From an uncultured Elusimicrobia bacterium (GTDB taxonomy: Bacteria > Elusimicrobiota > Elusimicrobia > Elusimicrobiales > UBA9959), in the NCBI GenBank assembly GCA_903867985.1, contig CAIPTO010000047.1, positions 1-38,358 of the forward strand: a DNA stretch of 38,358 nucleotides, written 5' to 3'. The position numbers were made by a program, and so were the translations under genes. Below, one piece after another: positions 1-7,937 of the stretch. The notes under the pieces are model-generated. The model was not told where the DNA came from. It was given only the letters and a program-made list of their open reading frames with translations, and made no database searches. Each line of letters starts with the position of its first letter. The first letter of the stretch is position 1.

Positions 1-2373
1 GATGACGGTCTGCTGCGGGCAATTTTTATTTGCGCAGATCACATAGCCGTCTATTTTTTTGAGTTCTTTTTCCACTTTCTCCGCGGGCCAGCCGATGGAT
101 GCCATCTTGCCCGGGTCTTTAACTTTTACGGTGGACATTTCCTTGGCCCGGCTGGTGACGGCGCGCAGCCCGTTTTCCAGCGTGAAAACTCCGGCCGCGG
201 TGGCGGCGGCGTACTCGCCCAGGCTGTGGCCTATAACCATGTCCGGCTTTATGCCGAATGATGTCAGCAGGCGGAACATGGCCATGTCCGCCGTCATCAT
301 GGCCGGTTGGGTCATCTGGGTCTGCTTTATGGCGTTTTCGCGCTTTTCAAGCTCTTCTTTTGATTCACCTGGTTTCGACCAGAGCGTGTCGGTGAGATTT
401 ACGCCTATCATCTTTTCAAGTATGCGGTCGGCTTCATCGAAGGTGGACTGCACCACTTCGTATTTGGCGGCCAGATCGCGCATCATGTCCACATATTGCG
501 AACCTTGTCCGGGAAACAGAAAACCGATTTTAGCGTCGTGTGTCTTGCGCCTGAAGGTGTAGACGCCCTTAAGCCTGAAGTTTAACGGCGGGGTGTCCCA
601 GGTCTCAGGTTTGGCGTTGGCGTTAAGGAAATCTATTTTCTCGCGGAGGTCGGCCGGGGTCTTGGCAACTATGGAAACCCCCCACTCCCTCTGCGGTTCG
701 GCGTTCATCCGGGCGGCGAAAAGCGACATCGGATAGGTCTCGGGCAAGTTCAGGAAGGCGGACCCCGCGAGCGCTTTGGCCTCGGCCATAACGGCTTGTG
801 GCGTTGAAGCGGTGAAAGTGACGGCCTCGCCCTGCAGAGCGGAGAACGGCGTTTTCGGATTCTCTGCCGGAGGATTGGAGGATTGGAGGACTGGAGGATT
901 AGCCACGGCAGAAACTGCCGCGCTATCTTGCAGCCGCGCTGTCTTGCTGTCGTACGGTCTTGCAGCCGTGCTATCCGGCTGTCCGGCATACTCTTCCATG
1001 GTCACATGGAAATTGGTTCCGCCGAAGCCGAAGGATGATACGTTCGCTCTTCTTATGCCGCCGGTTTTCCAGGGCTCAGCCTTGGTTATCACTTTAAAAA
1101 GATTCAGGTCTATGGCGGGATTGGGCCTGTCGCAATTAATAGAGGTGGGAAGAGTCTTATGGTGCAGGGCTAAAGCCGTTTTTACAAGGCTGACGGCGCC
1201 GGCGGCCGCCTTGGCGTGGCCTATCTGGGATTTGACCGAGGTGAGTCCGAGTTTCCTGCCGCTTTTTATATGGGGTCCGAAGATGTCCTTAAGCGCTTCC
1301 ACTTCCGCGGCGTCTCCGACTTTGGTGGCCGTGCCGTGGGCTTCAACAAAATCCACTTCCCCGGGACCGTAATCCACCTGCGCGAATGCGTTTTCTATGG
1401 CCATTTTCTGGCCCTTAGGATTGGGGGCCGTGATGCCCTTCCCCTTTCCATCCGAAGACGCTCCAACGGAATTTATCAGCGCGTAGATCTTGTCTCCGTC
1501 CCGTACAGCGTCCGAATATCTCTTCAATATGTACACCGCAACGGCTTCGGCCATGACGAACCCGTTTGCCCGCTCGTCGAAAGACCACGATCCGTCAGCA
1601 GAAAGCGCGCCTATCTTGCAAAACTTGACGAAAGCGGGCGCGGACATCATCTCGTCCGCGCCGCCGGTTACCGCCATGTCGAATTTACCTGAGCGCAGGC
1701 CCAGTACCGCGTAGTCCAGGGCCGCCAGTGAGGAGGCGCAGGCCGCGTCCATGGTCATGTTGGGGCCTTTGAGATTAAAAACGTTGGCTATCCGGCCGGC
1801 GGTGACATTGGACAACTCGCCGGGCATGGTATCTTCGGTGATCTTCAGGATATTCTGGTCTATCTGCCCCTCGTATTCCTCTAAGAGGGCTTTCTGCTGG
1901 GCCGGTGTGAGTCCGGAATATGTGCTGGTCTTTTTCAGGAGGTCTTCATTGTAGAACTTATAGACGCGCAGGTCGGTCAACTCTTTGCGCATGGCGCCCA
2001 TGGCGTTGCCTATAACCACCGCGGCTTTCGCCGGGTCGAAAGCTTTTTTATCGTAACCGGAGTCCTCAAAAGCCATGCGGACAGCTTCTATCGTGATCTG
2101 CTGCAGGCGCGAGATCTGTACGGCGGTCTGGGGCGGGATCTTGTACTTTATGGGATTAAAAGTGAAGTCCTTTATGAAGCCACCGATCTTTGAATATGTC
2201 TTGTCAGCTGCCTTATGATCTTCAGAGTAGTAGAGCCGCCAGTCCCAGCGGTCCTTGGGGACCTCGCTGATGCAGTTCTTCCCGGAAATTACATTTGCCC
2301 AAAATTGGTCTTTATCGGCGGCTTCGGGTGCTATTATGCCGATCCCGACTATGGCTATTTTTTCGTTATTCAT
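1..2373 (-). CDS. Type I KS-AT megasynthase (PfaA/secondary-lipid synthase-like), 3' end outside window
   Basis: The first 791 residues are visible and the frame is still open at the window edge. Residues 1 to about 440 form a beta-ketoacyl synthase: Cys212 in DAACASS, His346 in EAHGTAT and His386 in GHAKAAAG are the condensing triad. From about residue 610 an acyltransferase domain follows, with FLFPGQGSQ and Ser717 in GHSLGEY. It would load malonyl units and condense acyl chains in the cytoplasm. The N-terminal style (EVPKDRW, then DKTYSKIGGF) recalls PfaA of polyunsaturated-fatty-acid synthases more than modular antibiotic PKS; this rests on motif memory, not alignment. The KS-AT linker (about 460-545) is low complexity and is partly encoded by an 8-nt tandem array. 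ATG at 2373 is preceded by GCGAGG. Whether ACP, KR and DH domains follow cannot be seen. Confidence 0.88.
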   Translation of the reverse strand, partial: MNNEKIAIVGIGIIAPEAADKDQFWANVISGKNCISEVPKDRWDWRLYYSEDHKAADKTYSKIGGFIKDFTFNPIKYKIPPQTAVQISRLQQITIEAVRMAFEDSGYDKKAFDPAKAAVVIGNAMGAMRKELTDLRVYKFYNEDLLKKTSTYSGLTPAQQKALLEEYEGQIDQNILKITEDTMPGELSNVTAGRIANVFNLKGPNMTMDAACASSLAALDYAVLGLRSGKFDMAVTGGADEMMSAPAFVKFCKIGALSADGSWSFDERANGFVMAEAVAVYILKRYSDAVRDGDKIYALINSVGASSDGKGKGITAPNPKGQKMAIENAFAQVDYGPGEVDFVEAHGTATKVGDAAEVEALKDIFGPHIKSGRKLGLTSVKSQIGHAKAAAGAVSLVKTALALHHKTLPTSINCDRPNPAIDLNLFKVITKAEPWKTGGIRRANVSSFGFGGTNFHVTMEEYAGQPDSTAARPYDSKTARLQDSAAVSAVANPPVLQSSNPPAENPKTPFSALQGEAVTFTASTPQAVMAEAKALAGSAFLNLPETYPMSLFAARMNAEPQREWGVSIVAKTPADLREKIDFLNANAKPETWDTPPLNFRLKGVYTFRRKTHDAKIGFLFPGQGSQYVDMMRDLAAKYEVVQSTFDEADRILEKMIGVNLTDTLWSKPGESKEELEKRENAIKQTQMTQPAMMTADMAMFRLLTSFGIKPDMVIGHSLGEYAAATAAGVFTLENGLRAVTSRAKEMSTVKVKDPGKMASIGWPAEKVEKELKKIDGYVICANKNCPQQTVI
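871..994. repeat. 8-nt tandem array inside the megasynthase linker
   Basis: Four consecutive octamers of the AGGATTGG type occupy 871-902. After a short gap, degenerate octamers such as GCTATCTT, GCAGCCGC and GCTGTCTT continue to about 994. The array keeps the minus-strand frame open and encodes a Pro/Ser/Asn- and Ala/Asp-rich stretch. The same AGGATTGG word is found between genes at 15735, 22522 and 31543. Confidence 0.8.
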
Positions 2374-2774
2374 CTCAGTTGCCTCGCTAATGGATAGTTT
2401 TTATGAAAAATTAAGGCCTTTTAAGGGCCAATAGGTCCGGATAAGGTGCCTATAAGTATTGGAAAAGCTTAGTTTGGTCGTTTGATGGGCATAGAGCCCC
2501 GTTACGACACCCGCGCAAGAAATGAGCCGGATAATGAATGTAGATAGGATCGCATAAATTGATTATATTAAAAAACGGCGGACAGCACAATCTTGTATGA
2601 CCGGGGGTTGGGATGAAAAGCCGGCAATTTGGCAAATTGGGCGTATTTGCCATGCTTACGTGCGCTAAAAGGTAATATATAATTAATGACGTCTTTGGCG
2701 CTTCGTCTTCACCGCTTCTTGCTGATTTTTTGCTAAAATCAATTATCTTAACCGGACAGGCGGAGGGCTTTCTG
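2374..2774. other. Divergent intergenic region between megasynthase and cydA
   Basis: No convincing gene is seen in these 400 bases. The region must hold the promoters for both divergent transcription units. A perfect TATAAT lies at 2678-2683. A short inverted repeat (GGCCTTTTAAGGGCC) lies around 2416-2430. Confidence 0.6.
2655..2683 (+). promoter_or_regulatory. Candidate cydAB promoter
   Basis: TATAAT at 2678-2683 is a consensus -10 hexamer. The -35 at 17-bp spacing (CTTACG) matches poorly, so an activator may be needed. It would give a leader of about 85 nt before cydA. No clear FNR box was recognised next to it. Confidence 0.35.
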
Positions 2775-4088
2775 ATGGATGTTCTTGCTTTGAGCAGGCT
2801 GCAGTTCGCGGCTACAGCCATGTTTCATTTTTTATTCGTGCCTTTAACGCTCGGTCTTTGCATCCTGGTGGCCTGGATGGAGACCGTTTATGTCCGTACC
2901 GGCGACGCGGACCATCTGCGGATGACCAGGTTTTGGGGCAAGCTCTTCCTGATAAATTTCGCCCTGGGGGTGGTCACCGGCCTCACTCTTGAATTCCAAT
3001 TTGGCACTAACTGGGCGCGGTACGCCCGCTATGTGGGTGATGTTTTCGGCGCTCCCCTGGCCATAGAGGCCACGGTAGCTTTTTTTCTTGAATCCACTTT
3101 TCTGGCTGTCTGGATTTTTGGCTGGGAAAGGCTTTCAAGGCGCGCGCACGCTTCAGCAATGTGGCTGGTCTCCCTTGGTGTCAATATGTCGGCCCTTTGG
3201 ATAATTCTAGCTAACGGCTGGATGCAGCATCCTGTAGGCTATATTATATCCAACGGCCGGGCCGAGATGGTCGATTTCGCGGCGCTCGTTCTGAATTACC
3301 ACGCCTGGCTCCAATTTTTTCATACCATTCTAGCGGGTTATGTGACGGCAGGCTTCTTTGTTATGGGGGTGTCGGCTTGGCACCTGCTGAAAAAGAAAGA
3401 AACAGTTCTCTTCCTGAAGTCTTTCAGGCTGGCCGCGCTGTTCAGTCTGGCAAGTTCTCTGGCCCTCTTTGCCGTCGGGGATTTGAGCGGAGTTTCCGTG
3501 GCCAGACTTCAGCCCGCTAAATTTGCCGCTATGGAATCAGTCTGGGAAACCCGCGTGCGTGCTCCATACGTCTTGCTGACCGTTCCCGACCCGGTCAATG
3601 AAAGAAACTCCGTAGAATCACTGAAGATCCCGTATATGCTCAGTTTCATGGCTTTTCACCGGCCTGACGCGGAAGTTAAGGGGCTTAAAAATTTTCCGGC
3701 CGCGGATAGGCCTCCGGTCCTGCCGGTCTTTTTAGGCTTCCGGACCATGATCGCTCTGGGAATGTTGTTTATACTTCTTTCCGGCCTTGCTTTTTATTTT
3801 TCAAAAAGGGAATTTCTGGAGGCTCGGCCATGGTTTCTGAGGTTGTTGGTTTGGGCCATTCCCCTGCCGTATTTGGCCACGCAGGCCGGATGGCTGGTTA
3901 CGGAGATGGGACGGCAGCCCTGGCTGGTCTACGGTCTTATGCGCACCTCCGAGGGCGTTTCCGAATCCGTTTCCTCCGCGCAGGTCTGGGGCAGTCTGGC
4001 ATGTCTTATAGTTTTTTACGCGGTACTGGGCGCTTTGGATATCTATCTGCTCGCGAAGTTCGCCCGCAAGGGACCGGAGGCGGCGTAG
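2775..4088 (+). CDS. cydA: Cytochrome bd quinol oxidase subunit I
   Basis: CydA is the quinol-oxidising, heme-bearing subunit of cytochrome bd in the inner membrane and reduces O2 to water at high affinity. The 437-residue protein shows His18 in MFHFLF (heme ligand), WMQHPVG, a second heme-ligand region HAWLQFFHT, the GD...KFAAMESVWETR quinol-site region with the conserved Lys and Glu, and GRQPW with the nearby Met ligand. The Q-loop insert is short, unlike the long E. coli form. The ATG at 2775 is chosen because GGAGGG lies 8 nt upstream and homology starts there; an upstream in-frame TTG at 2730 adds unsupported residues. cydB follows 19 nt downstream. No cydX-like small gene was seen. Confidence 0.97.
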   Translation: MDVLALSRLQFAATAMFHFLFVPLTLGLCILVAWMETVYVRTGDADHLRMTRFWGKLFLINFALGVVTGLTLEFQFGTNWARYARYVGDVFGAPLAIEATVAFFLESTFLAVWIFGWERLSRRAHASAMWLVSLGVNMSALWIILANGWMQHPVGYIISNGRAEMVDFAALVLNYHAWLQFFHTILAGYVTAGFFVMGVSAWHLLKKKETVLFLKSFRLAALFSLASSLALFAVGDLSGVSVARLQPAKFAAMESVWETRVRAPYVLLTVPDPVNERNSVESLKIPYMLSFMAFHRPDAEVKGLKNFPAADRPPVLPVFLGFRTMIALGMLFILLSGLAFYFSKREFLEARPWFLRLLVWAIPLPYLATQAGWLVTEMGRQPWLVYGLMRTSEGVSESVSSAQVWGSLACLIVFYAVLGALDIYLLAKFARKGPEAA

Positions 4089-4107
4089 CCGCGGGGAGTC
4101 GTCTTTT

Positions 4108-5130
4108 ATGGATTACGTTAAATTGTGGTTCGGTCTTTGGGGCGTGTTGTGGGCTGTATATTTTGCCTTGGATGGTTTTGATCTGGGCGTGGGTATGATC
4201 GGCGGTTTTGTTTCCCGCGGAGACGAAGAAAAGCGCAGTGTGCTTTCCTCTATAGGGCCTTTTTGGGATGGAAATGAGGTTTGGCTTGTGACCGCAGGCG
4301 GGGTAACTTTCGCCGCGTTTCCCGGCGCCTACGCCAGTATGTTCAGCTGGTTTTACTCCGCTATGTTCCTGGCGCTTTTCGGCCTGATATTGCGAGGCGT
4401 AACGCTTGAGTTCAGGGGCAAGGTTTCCGGTCCCGTCCTGAGAAAAATACTGGACGCCGGCTTCGTTGCCGGCAGTTTTGTTCCAGCTCTTATTTTCGGC
4501 GTAGCTTTCGGAAATATTTTCAGGGGTCTGCCTGTGGGGGCTTTGGGTTATGAAGGTAATTTTCTGAGTCTGCTTAACCCCTACGGCCTGCTGACCGGGG
4601 TTTTGTTCGTAGTTTTCTTCGCAACTCACGGCGCACTTTGGATATCTTTCAAGGTTTCCGGGCCGCCTTCAGCACGGGCGTTCGCTCTGGCTAAAAAGCT
4701 CTGGGTCGCAACGGGTGTCCTTGTTGCGGCTTTCTTTATTGTCACCGCTTTTGATACCGGGCTTTATACAAATTATATAGGGTGTAAATACCTGTTCGCG
4801 GTCCCCTTGATTTGCGCCGCCTCTTTCGCCGCGGCCAGGTTCCTTGCCGCTAAACGCCCGGATATGGCGTTCTTCAGCTCAATGGTTTCCATAGCATCCC
4901 TGGTCTGCACCGGCTTCATCGGCATCTACCCGAACCTTCTGCCCTCGCGCGTGGACCCCGCCTATAGTTTAACTATTTACAATGCCGCTTCCGGCCCGTA
5001 CACTCTAAGAATAATGGCTTTGGTGACAGCTATATTCCTGCCGATGGTCATAGCCTATCAGTTCTGGGTGTATCGCCTGTTCCGGCTTCCGCTTACCGCT
5101 GAAGAGCTTAAAAAAAGCGGACTCTACTGA
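4108..5130 (+). CDS. cydB: Cytochrome bd quinol oxidase subunit II
   Basis: CydB is the structural partner of CydA and is needed for assembly of the bd oxidase. The 340-residue protein opens with the family signature (LDGFDLGVGM at about 22-31), followed by GPFWDGNEVWLV and FSWFYSAMFLALFGLILRG, and is hydrophobic throughout with about eight or nine membrane spans. The length is near the usual 340-380. GGGGAG lies upstream of the ATG. It forms a two-gene operon with cydA. The cydDC exporter genes needed for assembly in E. coli are not in the window. Confidence 0.97.
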   Translation: MDYVKLWFGLWGVLWAVYFALDGFDLGVGMIGGFVSRGDEEKRSVLSSIGPFWDGNEVWLVTAGGVTFAAFPGAYASMFSWFYSAMFLALFGLILRGVTLEFRGKVSGPVLRKILDAGFVAGSFVPALIFGVAFGNIFRGLPVGALGYEGNFLSLLNPYGLLTGVLFVVFFATHGALWISFKVSGPPSARAFALAKKLWVATGVLVAAFFIVTAFDTGLYTNYIGCKYLFAVPLICAASFAAARFLAAKRPDMAFFSSMVSIASLVCTGFIGIYPNLLPSRVDPAYSLTIYNAASGPYTLRIMALVTAIFLPMVIAYQFWVYRLFRLPLTAEELKKSGLY

Positions 5131-5152
5131 GCGGAGCGTAAAATCTGTAAAG

Positions 5153-5182
5153 TTGTATGGCTTTGCGATTTTATATTACTAT
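5153..5182 (+). promoter_or_regulatory. Candidate promoter for the MBL-fold gene
   Basis: TTGTAT at 5153-5158 and TACTAT at 5177-5182 are separated by 18 bp. A strong ribosome site, AAGGAGG, lies at 5196-5202 just before the ATG at 5206. The hexamers are only partial matches, so read-through from cydB is also possible. Confidence 0.3.
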
Positions 5183-5205
5183 ATACCCTGTTATTAAGGA
5201 GGTTT

Positions 5206-6048
5206 ATGAAAGTTAAATTCTGGGGCGCCAGAGGAAGTGTTCCGGTTTCCGGCAGGCAATATAATGTTTACGGCGGCAGTACCGCCTGCGTGGAATTGCG
5301 TTCCCAAAAGGACGACCTCATCATTATAGACGCCGGCACCGGAATAAGGACTCTGGGTAAAGAGCTCATAAAAGCCTCCCACAATAATTTCACGATGTTC
5401 TTCACTCATTCTCATTGGGACCATGTGATAGGTTTTCCTTTTTTCGCCCCCATATATCGCAAGGGGACTAAGATCCGCATGTTGGGCTGCTCCTTTTCCT
5501 CCGACCCCGTGCGGGAGATCGTAGCCAAGACCATGCAGCCCCCGGGTTTCCCGGTTAAATTTTCTGAGATCTCAGCCAAGTTTGAGTTTGCCTCGGTCTG
5601 CTCAACCGGCTGGGAGATAGGTCCGATCAGTATCGCTCCCATTGAATTAAGCCATCCCAATCAGGGCATGGGCTACAAGTTTCTGGAGGCTGGACGGACC
5701 TTCGTTTTTCTGACCGATAATGAATTGGCTTTTAAACATCCCGGCGGCCGCGACTTTGACGACTATGTCGCTTTTTCACGCGGCGCAGACCTGCTGGTGC
5801 ACGACGCGGACTACACCGGCGCGGAATATCCAAGGCGCCGGACCTGGGGGCACTCCACTTACCAGCAGGCGGTGGATCTGGCCCTTAAAGCCGGAGTGAA
5901 AAGTTTAGGACTTTTTCATCATAATCAGGATCGGACGGACAGGGATATTGAGGAGACGCTGGCCGCGTGCCGCAAACTGATCAAGGCGGCGGGTTCCAAA
6001 CTTAATTGTTTCGCGGTTAAAGAGGGGCAGGAAGTCAGGCTTTCCTGA
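5206..6048 (+). CDS. MBL-fold metallo-hydrolase
   Basis: This is a metallo-beta-lactamase-fold hydrolase that probably binds two metal ions and acts on a phosphodiester or similar substrate; the substrate is not known. The metal motif THSHWDH supplies His68, His70, Asp72 and His73. Later ligands are suggested by SHPNQG, FLTDNE and GLFHHNQDRTD. At 280 residues with KFWGARGSVPV at the N-terminus it matches the RNase Z/cAMP phosphodiesterase-like branch. There is no signal peptide, so it is probably cytoplasmic. The start is firm because of the AAGGAGG site. It is common for such proteins to sit alone, and the cydAB neighbour does not suggest a role. Confidence 0.85.
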   Translation: MKVKFWGARGSVPVSGRQYNVYGGSTACVELRSQKDDLIIIDAGTGIRTLGKELIKASHNNFTMFFTHSHWDHVIGFPFFAPIYRKGTKIRMLGCSFSSDPVREIVAKTMQPPGFPVKFSEISAKFEFASVCSTGWEIGPISIAPIELSHPNQGMGYKFLEAGRTFVFLTDNELAFKHPGGRDFDDYVAFSRGADLLVHDADYTGAEYPRRRTWGHSTYQQAVDLALKAGVKSLGLFHHNQDRTDRDIEETLAACRKLIKAAGSKLNCFAVKEGQEVRLS

Positions 6049-6148
6049 TCTCGTTAAGGTTCAAAAATTCAGTCGGCAGCGGGACGTAGACAGGTTCGGT
6101 GCGTTTGCGTGGTCTTGAAGATAAATTATAAAAGCAGGTGGGTATATC

Positions 6149-6691
6149 ATGAAATTCAATATTTACACGGTCTGGATGGATCCTAACTTTTACATAGCGG
6201 CGGTTGTTTTCGCGCTCGCGCTTTTTCTGCTGGTGTTCTCTATAAGAAAGTACCTGGAGATAGAGAATCAGTCCGATTTTGAAAAAACGGATGATGAAGC
6301 CGGAGAAGTCCAGGGCGAGCTGCCCATGGCCGGCGGCGGGCAGGAGGTGTTTGATACGGCGTCAACGCGAGTCTCGGCCGAGGCAGTCGCGGAGGATCCC
6401 GAACCGGGATCTTTTTCTGAAGCGTCTGACGAACCGGCCGCGGTTCCCCCTCCCGCCGAAGCGGAAACGATATCTATGTCAAGGGCCGAAGAATTTGTTA
6501 AGGGTCTTTACGAGCACCTCGCCAGTCTGGACGGGCGCGTAAAAAATATTGAAGCCGATCTGTCAAGGTCCAAGGTCAACCGTGATTTTACCGCGAAGTT
6601 CCTGGAGGACATGGTCGCTGATTTTGACTCACTCGACAAAACCAAGATAAAGTCCCGCATTGAATATCTGCTGGCGGACCTTAAAAAATAG
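6149..6691 (+). CDS. Single-pass membrane protein with acidic linker, unknown function
   Basis: I do not recognise this 180-residue protein. One membrane span (about 14-31, FYIAAVVFALALFLLVF) is followed by an acidic, Pro/Ala/Glu-rich linker (about 40-105) and a C-terminal helical region (about 108-180) with a charged, coiled-coil-like pattern (SRAEEFVKGLYEHLASLDGR, then KSRIEYLLADLKK). The likely layout is an N-terminal anchor with a cytoplasmic tail. AGGTGGG lies upstream of the ATG. The barrel gene begins 45 nt downstream on the same strand, so the two may be co-transcribed. Confidence 0.7.
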   Translation: MKFNIYTVWMDPNFYIAAVVFALALFLLVFSIRKYLEIENQSDFEKTDDEAGEVQGELPMAGGGQEVFDTASTRVSAEAVAEDPEPGSFSEASDEPAAVPPPAEAETISMSRAEEFVKGLYEHLASLDGRVKNIEADLSRSKVNRDFTAKFLEDMVADFDSLDKTKIKSRIEYLLADLKK

Positions 6692-6736
6692 CTCCGCCCG
6701 GACTTGTGGCGGTGTCATATCAGGCGCTATCTAAAA

Positions 6737-7750
6737 GTGAATAAAAAAACGTTCTTTTTCTTCCTGGTGTCAGCGCTTTGCGGCTCCGGCGTCTGCGGCG
6801 CGGCTTTGTTCCCGCCGAACGCTTTTTCGGATTCGGCGCGCGGTACAACTTCAGCTTCCTTCCTTAAATCCCCGGCTTCCGCGCGTCTTGCCGCGCTGGG
6901 TTCAGGCGGCGGCGCGCTCAGGGCGTCGGACGCTTTTTTCTGCAATCCCGCCGGTGTCTCCTACATCCAACCTGGCTCCTCAACCCTTCTGCTCGGCTAC
7001 GAAAGCCTGCTGGAAGGCGCCGGACGCACCGCTTTCGCGGGGCTTAAGGGAGTAGCAAACGGCGTGCTGGGAATAGGAGCGCTTTATCGATATGAGACCG
7101 GGCTTGAAGAATATGACTCCCGCGGCGACTCGGCCGGCGGGTTCGCGGCCTACGACGCGGCTTTGATCGGTTCCTACGGGACGCGGTTCGGCTGGGGCGA
7201 CGCGGGCCTGGCTTTTAAATACATCCGTTCAAAACTTTATGACCGCTCCGCCGGGACGGCGGCTCTGGACCTGGGAGTGCTGATAAAAGACCGGGAGAAC
7301 CGCGACGTTGAGTTTGCCGTTTTCGCGCGCAATTTCGGGTTGCCTATGAAACTTGGCTCCATATCGGCGCCGCTGCCTTTTGAACTTGGCGGGGCTTTAA
7401 GCTTGCGCTACGCCAAGCAGTTCGTGCTTTTCCTCGACGGGCGCGCGCCGGCGGACCATGCCCCCTACCTTATTATGTCCGGGGAATACGATTTTCGGTT
7501 CGCGAGATCATCCGCGTTGTTCCTGCGCTCCGGTTTGAATTTTAAGAACTACGACGATCTGGGAATGATGGGGTCGTTTTCCGCGGGCTTCGGTGTCAAG
7601 CTCGGGGATATAGGTTTGGATTACGCTTTTGTGCCCTACGGAGATCTGGGGGTGACGCACCGGTTCACACTGGGCTGGAGTTTCAACCCGGCTCCCGCCG
7701 CCACGCTCGACCAGCAGCTTATCGCCTCCCCCCCGGCCAAAAAAATGTAA
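6737..7750 (+). CDS. PorV/UPF0164-like outer-membrane beta-barrel protein
   Basis: This is an exported protein of 337 residues with a signal peptide (KKTFFFFLVSALCGSGVCGA) and then the pattern ASFLKSPASARLAALG plus SDAFFCNPAGVS. That pattern is typical of PorV/UPF0164-type barrels. The remainder is rich in alternating Gly/Tyr/aromatic beta-strands and ends with a TLGWSF strand. It probably sits in the outer membrane. The GTG at 6737 is chosen because it starts the signal peptide; a TTG at 6704 is an upstream alternative, and no strong ribosome site is seen. Family members support type IX secretion in Bacteroidetes, but no other type IX gene is visible here. Confidence 0.72.
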   Translation: MNKKTFFFFLVSALCGSGVCGAALFPPNAFSDSARGTTSASFLKSPASARLAALGSGGGALRASDAFFCNPAGVSYIQPGSSTLLLGYESLLEGAGRTAFAGLKGVANGVLGIGALYRYETGLEEYDSRGDSAGGFAAYDAALIGSYGTRFGWGDAGLAFKYIRSKLYDRSAGTAALDLGVLIKDRENRDVEFAVFARNFGLPMKLGSISAPLPFELGGALSLRYAKQFVLFLDGRAPADHAPYLIMSGEYDFRFARSSALFLRSGLNFKNYDDLGMMGSFSAGFGVKLGDIGLDYAFVPYGDLGVTHRFTLGWSFNPAPAATLDQQLIASPPAKKM

Positions 7751-7848
7751 CGCGCTGCAGTGAGCTTCGGGTAGTGAGCCGCAGGAGAGTGAGGTCGTGT
7801 CTGCCACCGCTGCAAGTTTGGGGTCCTGCCGGGGTCGGGTCTTTTTTC

Positions 7849-7880
7849 CCCTGTGAAAAAACCTTTGCTTTGCCCATTCG
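7849..7880. repeat. 32-bp perfect direct repeat, copy 1
   Basis: These 32 bases recur without mismatch at 10253-10284. The core is CCTTTGCTTTGCCCATTCG, preceded by CCCTGTGAAAAAA. In this copy an AT-rich inverted repeat (TTTTTTC/GAAAAAA around CCCTGT) overlaps its left half. It lies 57 nt past the stop of the metalloprotease gene. Confidence 0.9.
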
Positions 7881-7937
7881 TAGTTGATGTAAACTTTTTT
7901 AAAGTATCGAGCTTCTAAAAGCTGGTAAATATCGACA

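Noticed and set aside
2450-2821. Long minus-strand open frame over the cydA promoter
   Set aside because: It overlaps the cydA start and ribosome site, has no homology pattern, and is simply antisense to the regulatory region.
5131-5205. cydX-type small gene downstream of cydB
   Set aside because: No short hydrophobic frame with a ribosome site was found before the MBL-fold gene.
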